Below are positions 7,145 through 9,495 of a stretch of 9,495 nucleotides of DNA, piece by piece. Source of the DNA: an uncultured Clostridia bacterium (GTDB lineage: Bacteria; Bacillota; Clostridia; Lachnospirales; Lachnospiraceae); NCBI GenBank assembly GCA_937888895.1, contig CALASV010000055.1, positions 1 through 9,495 on the forward strand. The letters are read 5' to 3'. The stretch's first letter is position 1; each line of letters opens with the position of its first letter. Under the pieces are notes generated by a model that saw only the letters and a list, made by a program, of their open reading frames with translations, did no database searches and was not told where the DNA came from. A program made the translations under genes and the position numbers.

Positions 7145-7942
7145 ATGAAAAAGAATACTTGGGTACTTAGATGTCAGGCACCAAATTGTGGTGAATTAGC
7201 GAATGGATATTATAATGCAGGTGCAATGCTTGCAGATGATAGAAATGGTATGACAGAAGAAGATTCTAAAATGCAAGTTATTTCAAATGTGGTAGAATGT
7301 GATTTTGATGCTTATGTGGATGCTTTAAAAAATAAAGGAATCAAGGGTGATTTAGAACATAAGTTAGGATTTGATAAATTTTTTGCGTTTACTTATGAAG
7401 GAAATTATTATCATGTAAGTTATATTGCAAAAAGAGGAGAAATTAGAGTTGTGGAAGATAAAAGTTCTACTTCCATTAATGAGTTTGGATATAATGAGAT
7501 AGGAAAAGAAAAAACAACGATTTATCAGTATGCATTATATTATGACCCTGAAAATCATGTAACTGATAAAACAGTCAATTGTGGAATGCTTTATATTATA
7601 AAATTGTCAGATAATAGTTTGTTTATGATAGATGGTGGACATATTAGACAGTGGAATGAAGAAGCAATCGAAGGCTTATGGCAGTTTTTATTGAAAATTA
7701 CAAATACGAAAGAAGATGGAACCATTCGTATTTCTGGTTGGTATTTTACTCACGCACATGATGACCATCTCAATGGTTGTACAAAATTATTAAATCGTCA
7801 TTACAAACAAATTATATTAGAACGTGTGATGTATAATTTCCCATGTTATAAATTATGTTCAGGATATGTGTTGTCTACGTTTGATATGAAAGAAATTGTT
7901 TTAAGATTATATCCACAAGTAAAAGTGTTAAAATTACATTAG
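7145..7942 (+). CDS. MBL-fold metallo-hydrolase, apparently 3'-truncated
   Basis: A 265-aa product with an N-terminal region of ~130 residues that I do not recognise, then a metallo-beta-lactamase-type start: NCGMLYIIKLSDNSLFMIDGGH (~145-166), with D163-G-G in the usual second strand, and the metal-binding H203-A-H205-D206-D207-H208 in WYFTHAHDDHLNGC. After this it runs to VLKLH and stops at TAG 7940-7942. The later metal ligands (downstream His, bridging Asp and last His) are absent, so the domain is cut roughly halfway and a two-metal site cannot be complete. I recall full relatives in Clostridia of ~500 aa continuing from KLH into TGQ-type sequence (from memory). ATG 7145 has GAGGAA (7133-7138) upstream. 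The break coincides with a sharp change in base composition. It may be a pseudogene, or an artefact of a chimeric join, and the product is unlikely to be active as shown. Confidence 0.8.
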   Translation: MKKNTWVLRCQAPNCGELANGYYNAGAMLADDRNGMTEEDSKMQVISNVVECDFDAYVDALKNKGIKGDLEHKLGFDKFFAFTYEGNYYHVSYIAKRGEIRVVEDKSSTSINEFGYNEIGKEKTTIYQYALYYDPENHVTDKTVNCGMLYIIKLSDNSLFMIDGGHIRQWNEEAIEGLWQFLLKITNTKEDGTIRISGWYFTHAHDDHLNGCTKLLNRHYKQIILERVMYNFPCYKLCSGYVLSTFDMKEIVLRLYPQVKVLKLH

Positions 7943-7983
7943 ACGAATTAATAGAAAAAAAATTAATTTTATCAAAAAGAAAA
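7940..7983. other. Putative junction between two sequence blocks
   Basis: Left of here the sequence is AT-rich (7381-7440 has 16 G+C in 60; 7741-7800 has 20) and leucine is mostly TTA/TTG. Right of here it is richer (8161-8220 has 29 in 60; 9301-9360 has 28) and leucine is mostly CTT/CTC. The MBL reading frame ends exactly at this point in mid-domain. The stretch itself is nearly all A/T and contains no recognisable IS end, att site or target duplication. Confidence 0.55.
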
Positions 7984-8008
7984 AAGGTGATGGCTGAACC
8001 ATCACCTT
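7975..8008 (-). terminator. Intrinsic terminator of the 158-aa secreted protein gene
   Basis: A perfect 10-bp stem, AAGGTGATGG (7984-7993) with CCATCACCTT (7999-8008), encloses a 5-base loop. On the minus strand it is followed by TTTTTTCTTTTT. It begins 14 bases after the stop codon of the minus-strand gene. The plus strand has no comparable T-run after the stem, so the direction is clear. Confidence 0.92.
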
Positions 8009-8022
8009 CAACTTTACGAAAA

Positions 8023-8499
8023 TTAACCTCTGAAACCTGTATCCGGAATAGGATCGGGCTCAACGGGAACCTCAGGAGCTGAATAGTAAATGCCAAGAAC
8101 TGCATTAGCTATTGTGCTTTCAGAAATAGCATTGTTAAGCTCTTCTGAATCAACACCTGCATCCTCAAGGAAAGAGTCGATTACATCGCGGATAGCGCCT
8201 GTGTCCTGAAGATCAGAAACTTCGAAGCCAGCACCGTTAATATACTTTTCAAGAGCACCAAGCAAAGAAACGATATCATCGCTTGTTGAACCTGTTGCAA
8301 TAGCTTCAACGAGTTCTTCAGCCTTCTCTAACGCAACCTCATCATTAGCGAGTTCGCCGGCAAGATCTTCAACCGGACTTACCTCATCTTCAGTAACAAC
8401 TACTACATCGTCTGTAGGAGCTACTTCTTCAGCGCAAACTGAATATGCAACAGTTGCACAAAGAACTACTGAAAGAAGAATTGCTAAAAACTTTTTCAT
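8023..8499 (-). CDS. Secreted acidic protein of unknown function, 158 aa
   Basis: The N terminus MKKFLAILLSVVLCATVAYS is a clear Sec signal peptide, with likely signal peptidase I cleavage after VCA (residue 23). C14 and C22 do not sit in a good lipobox. The mature part is strongly acidic (Asp/Glu-rich), with helix-forming stretches at ~50-85 (ALEKAEELVEAI) and ~100-135. It ends in a proline-rich tail, PEVPVEPDPIPDTGFRG. The IPDTG at 151-155 resembles a sortase LPxTG signal, but no hydrophobic segment or charged tail follows, so anchoring by that route is not supported. Start ATG 8497-8499 has AAAGGAAG upstream. It has its own consensus promoter and terminator, so it is a separate transcript, probably well expressed. 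The upstream neighbour also looks extracellular. I do not recognise the family. Confidence 0.85.
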   Translation of the reverse strand: MKKFLAILLSVVLCATVAYSVCAEEVAPTDDVVVVTEDEVSPVEDLAGELANDEVALEKAEELVEAIATGSTSDDIVSLLGALEKYINGAGFEVSDLQDTGAIRDVIDSFLEDAGVDSEELNNAISESTIANAVLGIYYSAPEVPVEPDPIPDTGFRG

Positions 8500-8539
8500 T
8501 GATTATCTTCCTTTCTAAAAATTCATACCTAGCAACAAC

Positions 8540-8568
8540 ATTATATCTTACTCAAAGATGTATGTCAA
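8540..8568 (-). promoter_or_regulatory. Exact-consensus sigma-A promoter
   Basis: Reading the minus strand, TTGACA (8568-8563), a 17-base spacer and TATAAT (8545-8540) match the housekeeping consensus at all 12 positions with optimal spacing. The predicted transcript starts near 8533, giving a ~35-base leader with AAAGGAAG before the ATG of the 158-aa secreted protein gene. Confidence 0.92.
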
Positions 8569-8599
8569 GCAAAAATCACAAAATATATACATATTTTTC

Positions 8600-8630
8600 G
8601 CAAATAACGCACTAAAAACACTTTATTTGC
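8600..8630 (-). terminator. Weak hairpin at the end of the DUF4474-like gene
   Basis: GCAAATAA (8630-8623, overlapping the stop codon) pairs with TTATTTGC (8607-8600) over 8 bp around a ~15-base loop. On the minus strand GAAAAATATG follows, without a proper U-tract. It lies before the next promoter, so it may contribute to termination, but it is a poor terminator. Confidence 0.3.
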
Positions 8631-9495
8631 TTTCCTGGAATTTGTCTTCGTCATAATAACGCCAGTTAATTGTTACTTTCTTTCCGTTGACTGAATAGCA
8701 TTCATAATTTTTATATGTTGTCGTACTACCCTCTCTGAATCCTCTTTCTTCAAGACCATTCAAGAAAAGATCTCTCATTTCAGTTGTCGGGAATTCTATC
8801 GTTCCGCGCATAACAAGAGTTGTTCTGTCGCTGTGTTTTTCCAGCACTCCGTTTTCAAATGCAGCAGCCCACCAGCAACGCCTGCGACCAAAATCAATCA
8901 TCTTGGCAGGTTCAGTATCGGTTGATTTTTTATACTGCCATAATTCCATTGAGCAATACATAGCATCTTTATCTTCGACAGCTTTAAAATGCTTCTTTTC
9001 ACCCAAGCTTGCATCAAGAGGCGCATTTGTCGGAGAAGACGGATTATCATTGTAATAAAAACCAATCTCACAACCAACAGAAGCCATTGCGTATTCGCCC
9101 TTCCACAACTCAATAAGCCAGTCTTTATTGTCATATGTAAAGTAGACACGGATTGTATCAAGATAGAAATTAGCAAGACCTGCAAAATTATCATACATTT
9201 TATTGAAGCCGAACCTTCGCTGAATCGCGAGTGCGTTGTAGACACTGGTTGTTGTACTTGAGCTTGTCGACGAAGAAGACGGTTGAGTCGGAATCGTCAT
9301 TGACGGCTGAGTAGGCTGTGTTGACGACGAAGGTGTAGTTGATGACGGATCAATATAAAGTGAAGAAGGATTGTAAATTACAGAATTTCCCATACCGTCC
9401 ACTAGATACGACTGACCATCCGGTCCGATAACAATCTGCGAATTCTGCGTATATCCGCCATTAGGGTCAACATTTATATTTATCTTATCATTATT
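8623..9495 (-). CDS. Extracellular-type protein with Ser/Thr/Pro linker and DUF4474-like domain, 5'-partial
   Basis: The frame is open without a stop to the window edge, so the true start lies beyond 9495. Apparent starts at GTG 9402 or the ATG three codons later are internal, because the 31 codons upstream (containing NSQIVIGPDGQSYL) continue the same low-complexity style. Visible product ~290 aa: a Gly/Asn-rich N part; a Ser/Thr/Pro linker at visible residues 44-84 (bases 9244-9366), typical of surface or secreted proteins; then a ~200-aa globular region starting FGFNKMYDNFAGL, with DTIRVYFTYDNKDWLIELWKGEYA, EIGFYYN and CWWAAAFENG. The YDN-KDW-LWKGEY pattern recalls DUF4474 of Clostridia; that assignment is from memory and moderate. 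Function unknown. A signal peptide would be outside the window. Codon use matches its 158-aa neighbour and not the genes left of 7940. Confidence 0.75.
   Translation of the reverse strand, partial: NNDKININVDPNGGYTQNSQIVIGPDGQSYLVDGMGNSVIYNPSSLYIDPSSTTPSSSTQPTQPSMTIPTQPSSSSTSSSTTTSVYNALAIQRRFGFNKMYDNFAGLANFYLDTIRVYFTYDNKDWLIELWKGEYAMASVGCEIGFYYNDNPSSPTNAPLDASLGEKKHFKAVEDKDAMYCSMELWQYKKSTDTEPAKMIDFGRRRCWWAAAFENGVLEKHSDRTTLVMRGTIEFPTTEMRDLFLNGLEERGFREGSTTTYKNYECYSVNGKKVTINWRYYDEDKFQESK

Noticed and set aside
7939..7986. Alternative plus frame reading LDELIEKKLILSKRKK just after the MBL break, possibly a frameshifted tail or a remnant of another gene
   Set aside because: The stretch is almost pure A/T, so Leu/Lys/Glu/Ile-rich translation is expected by chance, and it does not resemble the expected MBL continuation. 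It also runs into the opposite-strand terminator.
7875..8105. Minus-strand open frame across the putative junction
   Set aside because: It overlaps both the MBL gene and the 3' end of the 158-aa gene and runs through the terminator hairpin; no protein-like features.
8898..9261. Open frames on both strands inside the DUF4474-like gene
   Set aside because: They overlap the long minus-strand frame, which has a coherent domain and linker; these alternatives look random.

Overview
The window looks like a low-GC Firmicute of the class Clostridia, most likely Lachnospiraceae. The evidence is the single-chain purL with a C-terminal glutaminase domain, the TTA/GTA/GCA-biased codon use, strong AGGAGG-type ribosome binding sites and compact U-tailed terminators. 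The last ~1.5 kb differs clearly in base and codon composition from the rest and looks more like a Ruminococcus/Oscillospiraceae-type genome. I suspect a junction (recombination or assembly chimera) at about 7940-7983.

Layout. 1-511 (+) is the 3' half of purM, followed by a long-stem terminator (527-588). 685-4362 (+) is a complete purL (FGAM synthase) with its own terminator (4380-4413). PurL and PurM catalyse consecutive steps of de novo purine synthesis (FGAR to FGAM to AIR), so this is the end of a pur cluster. 4582-4827 (+) is a small unrecognised 81-aa cytoplasmic protein with a very good ribosome binding site. It converges on a flavodoxin-fold oxidoreductase gene at 5095-6501 (-), and the two share a long bidirectional terminator (4984-5038). 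A divergent 144-bp region separates that gene from a MutT-like Nudix hydrolase (6646-7050, +). This is followed by an MBL-fold hydrolase gene (7145-7942, +) that appears cut off in mid-domain just after its HxHxDH motif.

Right of ~7984 everything is on the minus strand: an intrinsic terminator, a 158-aa secreted acidic protein with an exact-consensus sigma-A promoter (8023-8499), and a larger extracellular-type protein with a Ser/Thr/Pro linker and a DUF4474-like domain. The reading frame of the last one stays open to the window edge, so the true gene is 5'-incomplete here.

I found no mobile element, CRISPR array, tRNA, rRNA or recognisable defence system. The points most worth a second look are the composition break with the truncated MBL gene, the tandem-flavodoxin fusion carrying an iron-sulfur-flavoprotein-like cysteine cluster in only one half, and the pair of uncharacterised secreted proteins at the right end.
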